A DNA stretch of 64,000 nucleotides from Ectobius pallidus (lineage: Eukaryota; Arthropoda; Insecta; Blattodea; Ectobiidae), in NCBI GenBank assembly GCA_964059195.1, contig CAXKWD010000011.1, positions 11,936,451 to 12,000,450 of the forward strand. Reading direction: 5' to 3'. The notes under the pieces are model-generated. The model was not told the origin of the DNA and made no database searches. It saw only the letters and a list, made by a program, of their open reading frames with translations. Below, piece after piece: positions 11,166 through 21,985 of the stretch (its first letter is position 1; each line of letters starts with the position of its first letter). Made by a program: the position numbers and the translations under genes.

Positions 11166-13425
11166 AGAAATAGAAATAGAAATAGAAATATTTTTTTATT
11201 GTAAGAACAGATGAGAACATCAAATGTATTACAATCGTCAAAAACTATAACTGCCAGTTTGGCTGCAATAAATATAAATTAGCATTACCATTTTTGATTC
11301 TCGTTCCTAGTAATCACTTTGATTCCACTCTGTCCATATTGTACAAATCAATTTCAACTGGTGAAACTTATATCAAAAAATTCATCAATATTATATATAC
11401 AATTCACTGTCAGTACATTATGTATTTGTTTTTTAAACTTATTAAAGGGCAACTGTTTTAATGACAAAGGAAGAAAATTATAAAATCTAGTTGACATGTA
11501 ATAAAAAGTTTTCTGAGTCTTACTATAACTACACCTAAGAGACCCTAAATCATTCCTATTTCTTGTCTGGTAGTTATGTGTAGATCCCACTTCTTCATAC
11601 AGATGAATGTTTTCCTTAATATATAATAAGCATTGAAAAATGAAAAGTGCCCTGACTGTCATAATTCCTAACCTAACAAAGTTTGATCTACAATGTCCTC
11701 TAGCAGGAAGTCCACACATTAACCTTATACATGTTTTTTGTAATTTTAATAATTTTAAAACTGTTGTCTGATTGCCCCAAAGCAAAGTACCGTAACTCAA
11801 GTGACTATAAATTTGTGCATAGTAAACTGTCTTTAAAACTTCTAAGCTCAGACTTTGCCTTAATCTACGTATTAGAAATATCCCTTTCGACACTCTAGAG
11901 CACACTTTTGATATATGATCTTTCCAATTCATATTTTTATCAATGAGGAAACCCAAAAAATTTAGTGAACTATTTATATCATCTGTGGCGTTAGTGCTGT
12001 ATGTAAGAACTGATTCTTGTATTTTACCAGTATTAATACACAGTAAGTTTGAATTGCACCAGTTTTGTACCACTTTTGATGTTGATTTTATTTGTAAATC
12101 TAACGTCTTGCGATCCTTCCCATTAAAACAAATACTAAGATCATCTGCAAATAAATAGCTATTAACTGTAGGTGCTGAGATGTTAATTGGTAAGTCATTA
12201 ATATAAATTATAAACAAGATAGGACCAAGGATGGATCCTTGTGGAACACCATGCACAACTGGCAGAAGACCAGATTCTGTTCCATTTATCACTACCTTTT
12301 GATGTCTCCCACTTAAATAAGATTGCATGAGAGATACAGCACTTTCCTCAAAGCCATAATACCTTAACTTCTTAAGTAAAAGTGAATGGGACACAGTGTC
12401 GAATGCCTTGCATAAATCATACAATTTTACACTGACAATGTCCTTGTTGTCAATCCCCGAAATACACTTAGATAGGAATGAAATTGCTGCTTTAACAGTG
12501 CCCAATCCAGATCTATAGCCAAATTGTGAAGAATCAAATAACTCATTCTGTTCAAAATAATCTACAATCTGGCTATTCAGGACAATCTCCATTACCTTTG
12601 ATAATACAGGAACCAATGATATTGGTCTATAACTCTCTACAAGAGAATGGTCTCCTTTTTTGTAAACTGGTACTACTTTAACTAATTTAAAATTTTCAGG
12701 AACAATAGAATCAAGTATACAAGAATTAATAATGTGAGTCAATGCTTCTTTTATAAATTCTACACCATATTTTAAAATCATTGAGCTTAAATTATAAATA
12801 TCTTCACACCTGCTGGGTTTCATTCTTGTTATAGCCTTTTCAATATCCTTTACTTCAACCAACCGAAAATTAAAGGAAGTTTTTGGTTTAGGTAACCTAT
12901 TTAAATAGAATCTAAAGTCATTATCTTTAGGCATTGTTAAAACTACATTTAAAAGTTCTTCAACTTTATCTATAAAAAAGTCATTAAATTTAAAAGGACT
13001 TACTTGACTATTAAAATTCTTGTCATCAGATGACAATTTACTTTCTTTTTTTATAATATTCCACATGGTTTTTGGCTTATTTGTAGCATTCTTTATGATA
13101 CTATCATTTAATTTGATTCTGGTCTCCTTTACTAACCTATATAGATTCTTTTTACATCCCTTATATATTTTCTTTATATTGTCAGAACCAGTATTGATAT
13201 ACCATTCAAAATAAAATTTACATTCATTTTTAAGTTGGACAATATCCTTACTCCAAACTCCAAACTCTATAGGGATCATTTTACCTTTACCTTTTACCTG
13301 TGTGCATGTATGACTATAATGTAAAATGCTTCTGTGTATAGTAACCACTACAATATTAACAGTTTGAGTTACACCGTAAACAGTTGTCTCAATAATTTTA
13401 GAAGGCTTTACCTCTGATACACTAT
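11166..13425 (-). pseudogene. Jockey/CR1-like LINE, 5'-truncated, long RT ORF
   Basis: An open frame at 11354-13651 (minus) encodes a non-LTR reverse transcriptase of 765 codons. The first 75 or so codons come from the adjacent palindrome, so the LINE part starts near 13425. RT landmarks in order are S-Y-R-P-I-S-L-V-P-V-L-S-K, LYDLCKAFDTVSHS, GVPQGSILGPILF and LFADDLSICF (near residue 500; FADD in place of the usual YADD). The C-terminus ends N-I-D-E-F-F-D, like the end of the LINE at 42815-45160. The endonuclease domain is missing. The 3' end is a hexamer tail, (TTTCTA)n on the minus strand, at 11166-11191. The RT core has no internal stop, so insertion is fairly recent. Clade is by motif style only. 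Confidence 0.88.
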
Positions 13426-13948
13426 TAGTAGGGGAGCCCAAGAGGGGATTTTGGGATTTACTCGAGCGCATCAGATTAAGGTAAGGTGGGTTATTTACAT
13501 GCTGAAAACTGTGAATTTCAAAATTCACACGAAAAAAAAAGTCACGTTGACATTCTCGAGCGCGATCGAATAGTTTTTTTTTTTGAAGGAAATAATGAAA
13601 TAATAACGGAAAAAATATAATCTTGCCGATTTCCACAAGCCGAAGCAGCAAAAATCGTCAATAAAGTTTAGTGCGTGCAACTGGAGTAAAGCTTGTGGAA
13701 ATCAGCAGATTATATTTTTTCCGTTATTCTTTCATGATTTCCTTCAAAATAAAAAACAACTCGACCGCGCTTGAGAATGTCAAGGTAACTTTTTTTTTTT
13801 GCAAGATTGTGACCCTCCCACTCCCTTATGTCACGCTCAAATCGTGAGAATTTTGAAAAGCACACTTTTCAGCATGTAATTAATCCACCTTACCTTAATC
13901 TGACGCCCTCGAGTAAATCCCAAAATCCCCTCTTGGGCCCCCCTACTA
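13426..13948. mobile_element. Palindromic MITE abutting a LINE
   Basis: A large inverted repeat. The left arm from 13426 (TAGTAGGGGAGCCCAAGAGG) pairs with the right arm ending at 13948, and the loop is roughly 13641-13689. The right arm has about 40 bp that the left lacks. TA dinucleotides sit at both ends. The left arm is by chance open in the frame of the neighbouring LINE. Confidence 0.85.
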
Positions 13949-14140
13949 TATGGCCCTGGGTTGACTCAGCCTCTAACAGAAACGAGCACCAGGAGTATTC
14001 CTGGGGGTAAAAACCGGCCGGTGCGTGTGCCTGACAACCTTACCACCTTCTTGGCCGATGTCTCGATCTGGGAGCCTCAACCTCCCGGAAACCCTACGGG
14101 TCTCCATGGCCCATAAAGGGATAACTCTACCTTTACCACT
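13949..14140 (+). mobile_element. SINE family 1, 3' half
   Basis: This matches the 3' half of the complete SINE copies, from TATGGCCCTGGG to CTCCATGGCCC. The 5' half is absent. The break coincides with a TA in the SINE consensus and with the palindrome end. Confidence 0.8.
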
Positions 14141-14332
14141 GAAAGTTAACCTAGGCTATATCATAAGAGTAACAAGTTGAATGGGGGTTTTATAACCACG
14201 AGATTAAAGAGCATCAGTGACTAAAGATCATCGGCTCATATGTTCTATAAGATGTAATACAAGTGAAAGAAAATAATATTAATGTTGAAGTTCTTGGGGT
14301 CAAATAACATTATAACAGAGGTGTATTGTAAG

Positions 14333-14639
14333 GTGAATGTAAAGTGATCCTTATACAGGCCATGGAGGCCCAGAGGGTTCCAGGATGTTGAGCCTCCCAG
14401 ATTTTAGGCATTCAGAACGTGAAGGTGGTAAGATTGTCAGCATTAGGCACCGACCGCCTTTACCCCCAGGATTGCTCCAGGTACTCATTTCTGTTAGAGG
14501 CTGAGTCGACCCCAGGGCCCCATGGTGCCACCAGAAAGATTAGCCCAATTGAAAAATCTCAACAACCTCATCGGGAATCGAACCCGCGACCTTCCAGTTT
14601 GTAGCGCAGCGATTCAACCACTACGCTACGGCGTACCAC
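14333..14639 (-). mobile_element. SINE family 1, full-length copy with target duplication
   Basis: On the minus strand this starts with a tRNA-like head: A-box region TAGCGTAGTGGTTGAA and B-box GGGTTCGATTCCC. The body is about 230 bp and ends in ATCACTTTACATTC. A perfect 13-bp target duplication, GGTGTATTGTAAG, flanks it at 14320-14332 and 14640-14652. This indicates retroposition by LINE machinery. Confidence 0.95.
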
Positions 14640-14904
14640 GGTGTATTGTAAGAGGAGGACCAAAAAGGTTTGCATGGGTGCTCAGATTTTATAAATAAGA
14701 TTAAATCCCGGTTCTGCAAAATCTTCTGAATGCTGGTGCATTTATGTCTCCGCGTGTACTGCTGCTGAAGAAAAACAGAACATTTAAAAGTTAAAATACA
14801 GCATTTAATGAAAAATCAAAACTGATTTTGAAGGTTCATGAGCACGACGTGCCACTGTATCGTTAATTTCATTTAAAATTAATTATTTTAAGCTTAAAAA
14901 ATTA

Positions 14905-15010
14905 GTTAGCTATGTGACCGAGACGGTAGCGTCTTGAACTCACATTCCGGAAGTCTCAGGTTGAAGTCCCGTTGTCGGCTAATTTGGCTTGTTTTTCATG
15001 GTTTCCCCGT
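14905..15010 (+). mobile_element. tRNA-like SINE head, family 4
   Basis: A tRNA-like segment with A-box-like GACCGAGACGGTAGCGTC and B-box-like CAGGTTGAAGTCCCG, followed by GTCGGCTAATTTGGCTTG. It is a different head from SINE families 1-3. The 3' limit is unclear. Confidence 0.55.
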
Positions 15011-15107
15011 CACCAAGGCCGTTTGGATATTCACTTAGCGTATTCATCGTCATTATTTTATTCAATATCAGAATCATGAAAATTCAGTCAGTTGAAACGT
15101 GTATGAA

Positions 15108-15389
15108 CTTAACTCCGTGTTGCTAACATCCCAGAAGGGATAAGGCCTACCACCCGACCGCTGCGTCATCTACCATAGGCAGATGGCAGGATTGGGGGCA
15201 TGTGGTCATCATGCCGACACCCACGGCCGTTAATGGTGGGTTCCATGACCGAAGCCGCTACTCCTTTTTCAAGTAGCTCCTCAATTTGAATCACGAGGCT
15301 GAGTGCACTCCTACCAGACCTCCCTACCTCAGAAAAATCCGAGGAGGTACCAGGGATCGAACCCGGGCCGACGGATCTGTAGTCTGCGA
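15108..15389 (-). mobile_element. SINE family 3, 5'-truncated with target duplication
   Basis: This matches 59601-59916 on the opposite strand, with the B-box (GGGTTCGATCCCTGGTACC) and a body ending near ATCTGCCTATGGTAGATGAC. The first part of the tRNA head is missing. A perfect 15-bp direct repeat, TGAAACGTGTATGAA, lies at 15093-15107 and 15390-15404, so the truncation happened at insertion. Confidence 0.93.
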
Positions 15390-15807
15390 TGAAACGTGTA
15401 TGAATGAAGGTTAAAAAGAACGTAACTATTTCGAAACTCTAAACCCTGCCAATATTATTATGTAAATTTGAAATTTAGAGTTTCGCACTTCATTTTTCAA
15501 AACGATTTCAAGTGTTTTATATTCAACATGGTAGAATTATAGAAAGATGGTCTTTAAATGATATTTTCTTTAATTATTAATGTTTTATCTAACTGTTGAA
15601 ATTGTTTATGGAATTCGGACAGAGGATAAATCATAAATATGATGAGGAATTTATACAAGATAAAATGCCGAATAATTGAATGCGGTGGAATTGAGCGTTA
15701 CATGGTTTCCGATAATTGAGTTCACGTCATAGCGTTCCGGGAAAATCTTTGCTATATCCTGAATGTCTGTTCCACGTATACGATTTACTTTATATAATAG
15801 TTATTAT

Positions 15808-16472
15808 TAGGGTTCGGATGTTTATGACCTAAAAAAGTGGAAAATATGACCGAAAATATGTCCTTAAAATGACTAGATATGACCCAAAAACCCAAAATAT
15901 CACACAATAAAAGCAACGTATTTTCAAAAAATAAATTTTCCCATTTAAAGCGTTTAAAAACACTAAATTCTTACATCACATGAATTCAATAAGATAATCA
16001 CTTTTTAACAATTTTGGTGATATACAGTTTTACTTGCAATGAACTTCTATTTTTAAAGGATTTTCTCCTGTTTGTTCGCTTCATCAGCTCCAAATACTCG
16101 TAATATTTAGTAGACGTTGCGTGTCCCTATAAAATATGGACAATTTGCATTGATTTTAAAATGTAAGTTACTATTAATTTGGTATAAACATTAAATTAAT
16201 TAAATAAATTTCAAATTTAACTCGACCATGTAGTACAAGCACTGCATAATAAATTGTGCTCCTATACCGAATTTATAACTGAAATATGACGTTAAATTAC
16301 AAATATGGCCAAAACATGATCCAGACCACAAAAAGAGCAAAATACGACTTTATATGCAAAATAAGAACTGTCCGATTAGGATAATAAGCATGCAATTCGT
16401 GTTCAATTTGTGTTTGCGTCGAGAACGGAGGTCAGTATAAAAATATGACATCTCATAAACATCCGAACCCAA
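15808..16472. mobile_element. hAT-type MITE (family GGGTTCGG), copy 1
   Basis: The termini are TAGGGTTCGGATGTTTATGA and ATAAACATCCGAACCCAA. A perfect 8-bp duplication, GTTATTAT, lies at 15800-15807 and 16473-16480. The interior lacks an ORF and iterates ATATGAC and related words. A second copy lies at 28498-29482. Confidence 0.93.
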
Positions 16473-16480
16473 GTTATTAT

Positions 16481-16988
16481 AATTTTAGAAAATACTTATA
16501 ATGCCACATCTCCTAGTATTTTGTAAAGTAATTTAAAATGTCTAAATGACAAAATTAAAAGCGATTTATGTATCAGCGTCAAACGTAACAGTAACAGGAA
16601 AAATGATATATTTGAAAAGATCTCTTGAAAACTTCACCTTAATACCATACTAAGTTCTTAGAGAGAAAGTAGGTCCCTTTCGGATTTATCCCATCATTGC
16701 TTGGATTAGAACTAAATCCTAAAGTGGCATTAGTTAACAATACTAACACTCCATGCTAATTAGTAGGAGTGGTTTAGAGCTAATACCTCTGTTCCAAACA
16801 CATTATCACATCGAGTATGCAGGAATTAACTCTGCCTCGATTCTGTGAAGCTCTGCTTCGGACTTAACTTTCAATTAATGAATAAATCCCACTTGGATCG
16901 ACATGCAACGAGGGATGTCAAAAATACTTGCCTAGATTCTCAAATTTGCTATTTGTGCAAAATGCATTCCGCAGAGGTAAACCTGACC
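16481..16988. other. No recognised feature
   Basis: AT-rich spacer without ORFs or repeats that I can name. Confidence 0.4.
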
Positions 16989-17200
16989 TAGTTTCATGGA
17001 CATTTCAGGGGACGAAGTTTTCCGGGAGGGTCCCGTGAGGTAGATTAACGACATCTTTAAAGAACTCCAATCAGAAATGATAACTCTAGGCTAAATTTCC
17101 AGACCATTTCATGTCCGAGCAATTCCTCAATTTCCTCCTAGATGACTGTGGAGTCGACATGCTTACCACCTGTTACTCAACCCTTTTCAAGAAAATAGGA
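16989..17200 (+). mobile_element. SINE family 2, decayed copy
   Basis: A degenerate match to the family 2 body at 58130-58496. Recognisable parts are the GACGAAGTTTTCCGGGAGGG block, AAAGAACTCCAA, and the TCGACATGCTTACCACCTGT block. No head is left. Confidence 0.6.
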
Positions 17201-17843
17201 GTAACTAAATTCGTTTTCAGTGACGAAATCCTTCGCTTTATATAACAACAATTTTAACTACTGCAAAATTAGAGAACTTTAATGTTTTATACTATTGTAA
17301 TGAACTTTGGCATCTCCTCCAAAGAGATTATAACAAAGAGATTAATACCGGCAATAATAAAAGTGAAATGAGCATAAGTGTGCAAAGAGATTACAATTTC
17401 AGTAGAATTTAGATTGTCATACAATGCACAGAGACATCTTTTGGTAAAATCTGGAAACAAGAGCCTCCTTTTTCAGTTATTTAAAAAATAATTGCTTCCA
17501 CAAACATACGGACATATTGCAGGTTTTGAAATAGAAATATACGGACATGTCCTGCTAAATACGGACATCTGGCATTTTTCTTCAGGCTAAACAAAAACAT
17601 GTATACTACAAACAAACAAAAAATAGTAGGTGTAATATACCTTACACTTTAATATTCCAGAAAACTTAAACTCCAATTCTCTCAATTTCTTTTGTTTCAT
17701 TTATACTTTGAAAAAGTAATTGAATTTTCCTACTTTTAAAACTTGTTCGCATTATATATTAACTATTATGTAGCCTATAAACCAGGGGAAGTCAACTACG
17801 TCTTATGATGACGTTTGTGGAGCAAGAGCATGCGGATCCCTTG

Positions 17844-18484
17844 TAGCCCAGTCAAATTAGATTTTTTGCTGCATTAAATCATGTAGTTCCAAATGTTTCA
17901 GGAATGTGTAGTGGGAGGTCCCCTGAAGAACGCCTAATGTTTTCCCGCCAATTTCAGGTGCCGCGGGGGGTGGGGGGGAGGCTCAAAGGTCCCTTTTTTC
18001 AGTTTTTGGCGCAAATCTCGAAAATAGTGCATCGTACAGAAAATGTTATGGTATTCAAAATTAAAGCTTATTAAATTCCCGACAAAACGGTATATTCATA
18101 TTTATCTTTATATGTTACCGTCTCCGAGAATGAGCTGGCGAAAATGGAAAACTTGCAGAAAAATTTGTAGCGCCTCACGTTTTTCGTCAAACTCGCCCTT
18201 CCAATTCTTTAGTTTTCCGTTTTACAAGAAACTTGTAAGAAAAGAAGTTGTAGAGAATTACATGTTCTTCAATAATATACATACATTTGATAATTTATCT
18301 TCACGTAGTCAAAAGTTAGACCGTTTTTAAATTTCGGGGTCGATTTCGAGATTCCGCTAGTAAACTGCTCATCATTTTATTTCCGTTTTCAAGTGCTTTA
18401 ATTCTCTATATCACGTTATTTATTGTTTATGTGAACATAAATGTTATTTATTATCCATATAACTAATATATATATATATATAAT
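17844..18484 (+). repeat. Left terminal inverted repeat of the Academ-like element
   Basis: About 641 bp, pairing with 20657-21305. It includes a G-rich tract (GCGGGGGGTGGGGGGGAGG) near 17963 and ends in a TA-rich tract. A 95-codon ORF (18043-18330) is mirrored in the other arm, but only because the arms are nearly identical. Confidence 0.92.
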
Positions 18485-18534
18485 AGCTAATAATGCAAAA
18501 GTAATAAAAGAGACTTACACAACCTAATTTCCGC

Positions 18535-20515
18535 TCACCCTTCCATCCTGTCACACATTAAAAGCTCTTCATACTCATATTCCTCATCGTACAACTCTTC
18601 AAAGTCCTCTTGAACGGGAGCATTGTTAGTGCAAGCACTGTGGCAATTGCCAAAGACAGGTGAGCAGTGGATGCTGGCTTTCCGGCATCCACATCTCATA
18701 CCGCAGCCTGTGGCACAATGACAAAATATGGAGTTGAGCACGCTGTCAGGTGCAATAGGGGCCTTGGTCTTAATAGGAGTCAGATATCCCCCATCTTCTC
18801 TTGTCCAACCCCAACGTTCAGGTTCGAGATATTCATTTCCAAACCACTGCTGGACCTGTAGAAACACTCTGCACGAGTGATGTAGAGCAGCATCTTTTGT
18901 AGGTGGCAATGAAGACAAGTTCGCTTTCATCTTGATTTGATGAAGCAAATGTACCTGTGGATAAAACACAATAGAATAGAATATTTATTTATCAAACAGC
19001 ATGATTCAATGAAGTTAGTACATGCAATACAAAATGAAATGTACCTGTGATGATTGAGGTCATGCTCGTTGGGTGGGGCCTGATACATCAGTAGGAACAT
19101 TTGTTCCCCAGCTTCAGCAATATCTCCTGGCGTGGATGTGGAGTCGTAAAACACTTCAGCGATGTTTTTGGTTTCGTTAGGAAACCGTTGGAAACATTTA
19201 AGTAAGGCTGCTTTACTTTTTCCATAAATCGCAGAAGTGGTATCGCATCCAGTGAAGCGATGGATAAACAGAATGTATGGGCTGAATGGCAAGGACTGAA
19301 GTTGTTGGGAGGAGTACAACCTGTCTTCTGTGTTGCCTCGTCCAGGCTTCATAAAAAACACATTCGTGTCTCGTGGTGTGAGTGCCACGAGCAAGACGAG
19401 CAGGTCTATGTCTTCGCCAACTACCACCACAGTTGAATGAGAGGTATTTTCCAGTCCACACCTAACAACGCTGCAGTCAGCGTCTCCTTTGTCTATGATG
19501 ACTTGTACACCTTTTGCGCCCAAGGCCTGCGCTAACATACATATCAGCTTGGTTTTGTTCCTTTCGTTGGAAAGGAAGTTTTCCTGCTGAACAGTAGCCA
19601 CCATGTTCTCATCAAAGTCTATATCCACTGATGTTTTACTTGATGCCCTTCGATGTTGTTCGGCTCTTTTCGTGGAATTCGTGTCTTCGTAACCGTCAAA
19701 AACCACAGCAGAGTTGTAGCCGTAACGGTTGATCATGTAAGACACATATTGATCGCAGATGGAGGCGAACTTGGTGTTGTTGTTCCACTTTACTCTATGA
19801 AGGAGGAACCCTCCATCGATTACCGTGAAACTGTTCTTCAAGTTGACCATTTTATTGCTTGAAGGAAAGGCATCATAGAGAGCTGACTTTTTCGTTTTCC
19901 TCATGGTCCCTTCGTCGAAAAGAGTCATGGGGTATGGGGCTAACTCACACTTCAACAGCTCCTCTACATCCTCTTTAGTTTTCTGGGTTATTATGGTCCT
20001 CTGGAAAATCATTAAAGGCTCGATCACCACCACTCCGTTTTCCAGTTTGACAGTGTTGCTCATAGCAGCCAATGGGACTACTGCGTTCTTCTTACACTGC
20101 TTCATTTCTGCGAAGGTCATTCCAACAAAAGTTTCCATTGTACGGGTTCCGATTTTCATTGCTTGTTGATGTTATTGGTTCCTATTACTCCGGTTGAAAG
20201 GGACATCAAAGAATCGCGTACAGAAAATGGCGGGTGATCAGCCAACCACTGAGCAAGTTTCCTTCTGTCTTGGTCATTTCTGCTAACTCGTGATGCTCGA
20301 AAGTCGACATGCTGTTCTCCACTCACAGAATGGACGCCGGAAAACTGCTCTAATGAAGAACATATGGCTGTAGCTGTGCGTCCCCTCCAACCCATTTTGC
20401 CAACACAGAATCACTCATGCCTCTCCCTCGTGTAAGTCCACCTTCACTTTTCATGTCACGCATCAGTGTCACTTCAATTGCCATATCAGACCACAGTCTT
20501 ACCAACATTTGGAAA
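18535..20515 (-). pseudogene. Academ-like transposase: XPG/PIN-like nuclease plus Cys8 cluster, frameshifted
   Basis: The coding pieces run right to left. An N-terminal piece (about 20395-20515) includes W-S-D-M-A-I-E and E-G-G-L-T-R-G-R-G. A middle piece (20156-20395) includes S-G-E-Q-H-V-D-F-R and S-L-S-T-G-V-I-G. The main piece (18927-20159) has nuclease-like acidic motifs: VIDGGFLLHRV (Asp 115), AVVFDGYED (Asp 155), DKGDADC (Asp 226 and 228), VVGEDIDLLVLL (Asp 250 and 252), and then FTGCDTTSA. The C-terminal piece (18535-18969) has SLPPTKDAALHHSCRVFLQV, a W-G-W motif and eight cysteines in F-C-H-C-x4-C-x3-C-x1-C-x6-C-x6-C-x3-C. The frame breaks near 20395, near 20160 and near 18935, and a 90-bp intron-like segment lies at 18960-19049. 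The acidic pattern fits FEN/XPG-type nucleases. The family match is from memory and the mechanism is inferred. Confidence 0.75.
18960..19049 (-). other. Intron-like 90-bp segment bounded by 13-bp direct repeats
   Basis: On the minus strand the segment starts GTACATTT right after a CAG and ends CCACAG before another GTACATTT. The 13-bp sequence CACAGGTACATTT is therefore present at both edges (18947-18959 and 19037-19049). A perfect branch-site-like TACTAAC lies at 19014-19020. The 3' part, ATAAATAAATATTCTATTCT, resembles the tail of the LINE at 11166-13425. It is either a real intron or a very short retro-insertion whose target duplication supplies splice-like ends. Confidence 0.6.
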
Positions 20516-20656
20516 TAGTAGTATTTTAGTTAAAACAGTCGTACACTAACTATGTATACTACGTCGATTATGTAAACAATAAATAATGTAGGCCTACATA
20601 AAAGTTCACATTTTATACATGCTAGTATAAAGGCTCTCATGCATAGGCCTATACAT

Positions 20657-21305
20657 ATATATGTATATATATTAGTTATATGGGTAATAAATACCATTTA
20701 TGTCTACATAAACAATACATAAAGTGATAAAGAGAGTTAAAGCACTTGAAAACGGAAATAAAATGATGGGCAGTTTACTAGCGGAATCTCGAAATCGACC
20801 CCGAAATTTAAAAACGGTCTAACTTTTGACTACGTGAAGATAAATTATCAAATGTATGTATATTCTTGAAGAACATGTAATTCTCTACAACTTCTTTTCT
20901 TACAAGTTTCTTGTAAAATGGAAAACTAAAGATTTGGAAGGGCGAGTTCGACGAAAAACGTGAGGCGCTACAAATTTTTCTGCAGTTTTTCCATTTTCGC
21001 CGGCTCATTCTCGGAGACGGTAACATATAAAGATAAATATGAATATACCGTTTTGTCGGGAATTTAATAAGCTTTAATTTTGAATACCATAACATTTTCT
21101 GTACGATGCACTATTTTCGAGATTTGCGCCAAAAACTGAAAAAAGGGACCTTTGAGCCTCCCCCCCACCCCCCGCGGCACCTAAAATTGGCGGGAAAACA
21201 TTAGGCGTTCTTCAGGGGACCTCCCACTACACATTCCTGAAACATTTGGAACTACATGATTTTTTGCAGCAAAACCATGTATTTTTATCTAATTTGACTG
21301 GGCTA
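20657..21305 (-). repeat. Right terminal inverted repeat of the Academ-like element
   Basis: Reverse complement of the left arm with few substitutions. It has a short extra segment near 21276 (ATGTATTTTTAT). The mirrored ORF is at 20808-21095. The low divergence suggests recent activity or gene conversion between the arms. Confidence 0.92.
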
Positions 21306-21399
21306 TTGTGTGTGACGTCAGCAAGAGCGCACGGTAGTAGGGGTGTTTAGAGTACGCTAGAGCTAGGTACTAGAGGACCTATTCACTTTAGCTCTGTGG

Positions 21400-21985
21400 G
21401 TAGAACAACTTCTGGTTGGAAATACGGAGCATTTTTCAAAGTTATTGCAAGTACGCGATCCTGATAGTGTTCCCTCTGCAGAACATGTGTTAGTTCTGCG
21501 AAACATTCTTCTTCAGTTCGAATCGAGGTTTCAGGATGTGGAAAACCTTTCTCCAATGTTTAAACTTTTTGCTACCCCATATTCAGTTAATGTCAAAGAC
21601 GTTCCTTGTCGGTATCAATTGGAACTGCTAAACTTACAATGCGACGATCTGTTAAAGGACAAATACGAACGTAAAGTGGTCTTGGGTAACTTTTACAGAA
21701 ATTTCTCTGAAACCAGATTCCCGAGACTTGCTGCACGAATATTATGTAATTTTGGATCGACATATGTGGCCGAACAATTTTTTTCACTAATGAAATGTGC
21801 AAAGCTCAAATCAAGAAGTACATTGTTAAATCACAACCTAAATGTAGTCTTCGATTAAATATTGCTCAAACATTACGTCCCAACATTGATACACTTGTTA
21901 AAGAAAAAGAGACAGGAAAGTCAGAATATTGTTACTGTAATCTTGTATCATCTAAGGTGCAGACGAGCTTGTATGGTAATTAATT
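21400..21985 (+). pseudogene. hAT transposase C-terminal fragment
   Basis: The frame from about 21420 to 21858 encodes HFSKLLQVRDPDSVPSAEH, then F-P-R-L-A-A-R-I-L-C-N-F-G-S-T-Y-V-A-E-Q-F-F-S-L-M-K. The latter matches the dimerisation (hAT-C) region of GTF2IRD2-like hAT transposases. After 21840 the reading continues in a second frame (C-S-L-R-L-N-I-A-Q-T-L-R-P-N-I-D), so there is one frameshift. The N-terminal and catalytic regions are absent. It lies inside the hAT element at 17783-22376 and has the same orientation as that element's right end. Confidence 0.8.

Larger units (their letters stand above)
17844..21305 (-). mobile_element. Academ-like DNA transposon with about 640-bp inverted repeats
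   Basis: A 3462-bp element. Both ends start TAGCCCAGTCAAATTAGAT, read inward. It is flanked by TTG at 17841-17843 and 21306-21308, consistent with a 3-bp target duplication. The arms (17844-18484 and about 20657-21305) are nearly identical. Between them one minus-strand gene encodes an XPG/PIN-like nuclease region followed by an eight-cysteine cluster. From memory, the Academ superfamily combines an XPG-like nuclease and a Cys8 finger with 3-4-bp duplications, which is why I call it Academ-like. The gene is broken, so this copy is not autonomous. The superfamily needs a profile search to confirm. Confidence 0.72.

Noticed and set aside
10913..11241. Small proteins encoded over the SINE on both strands
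   Set aside because: They recur with each SINE copy and contain the tRNA-like region. They are shadows of the repeat.
18043..18330. 95-codon ORF, mirrored at 20808-21095, as a conserved gene pair
   Set aside because: The two ORFs are the two arms of one inverted repeat. Conservation reflects arm identity, not coding selection.
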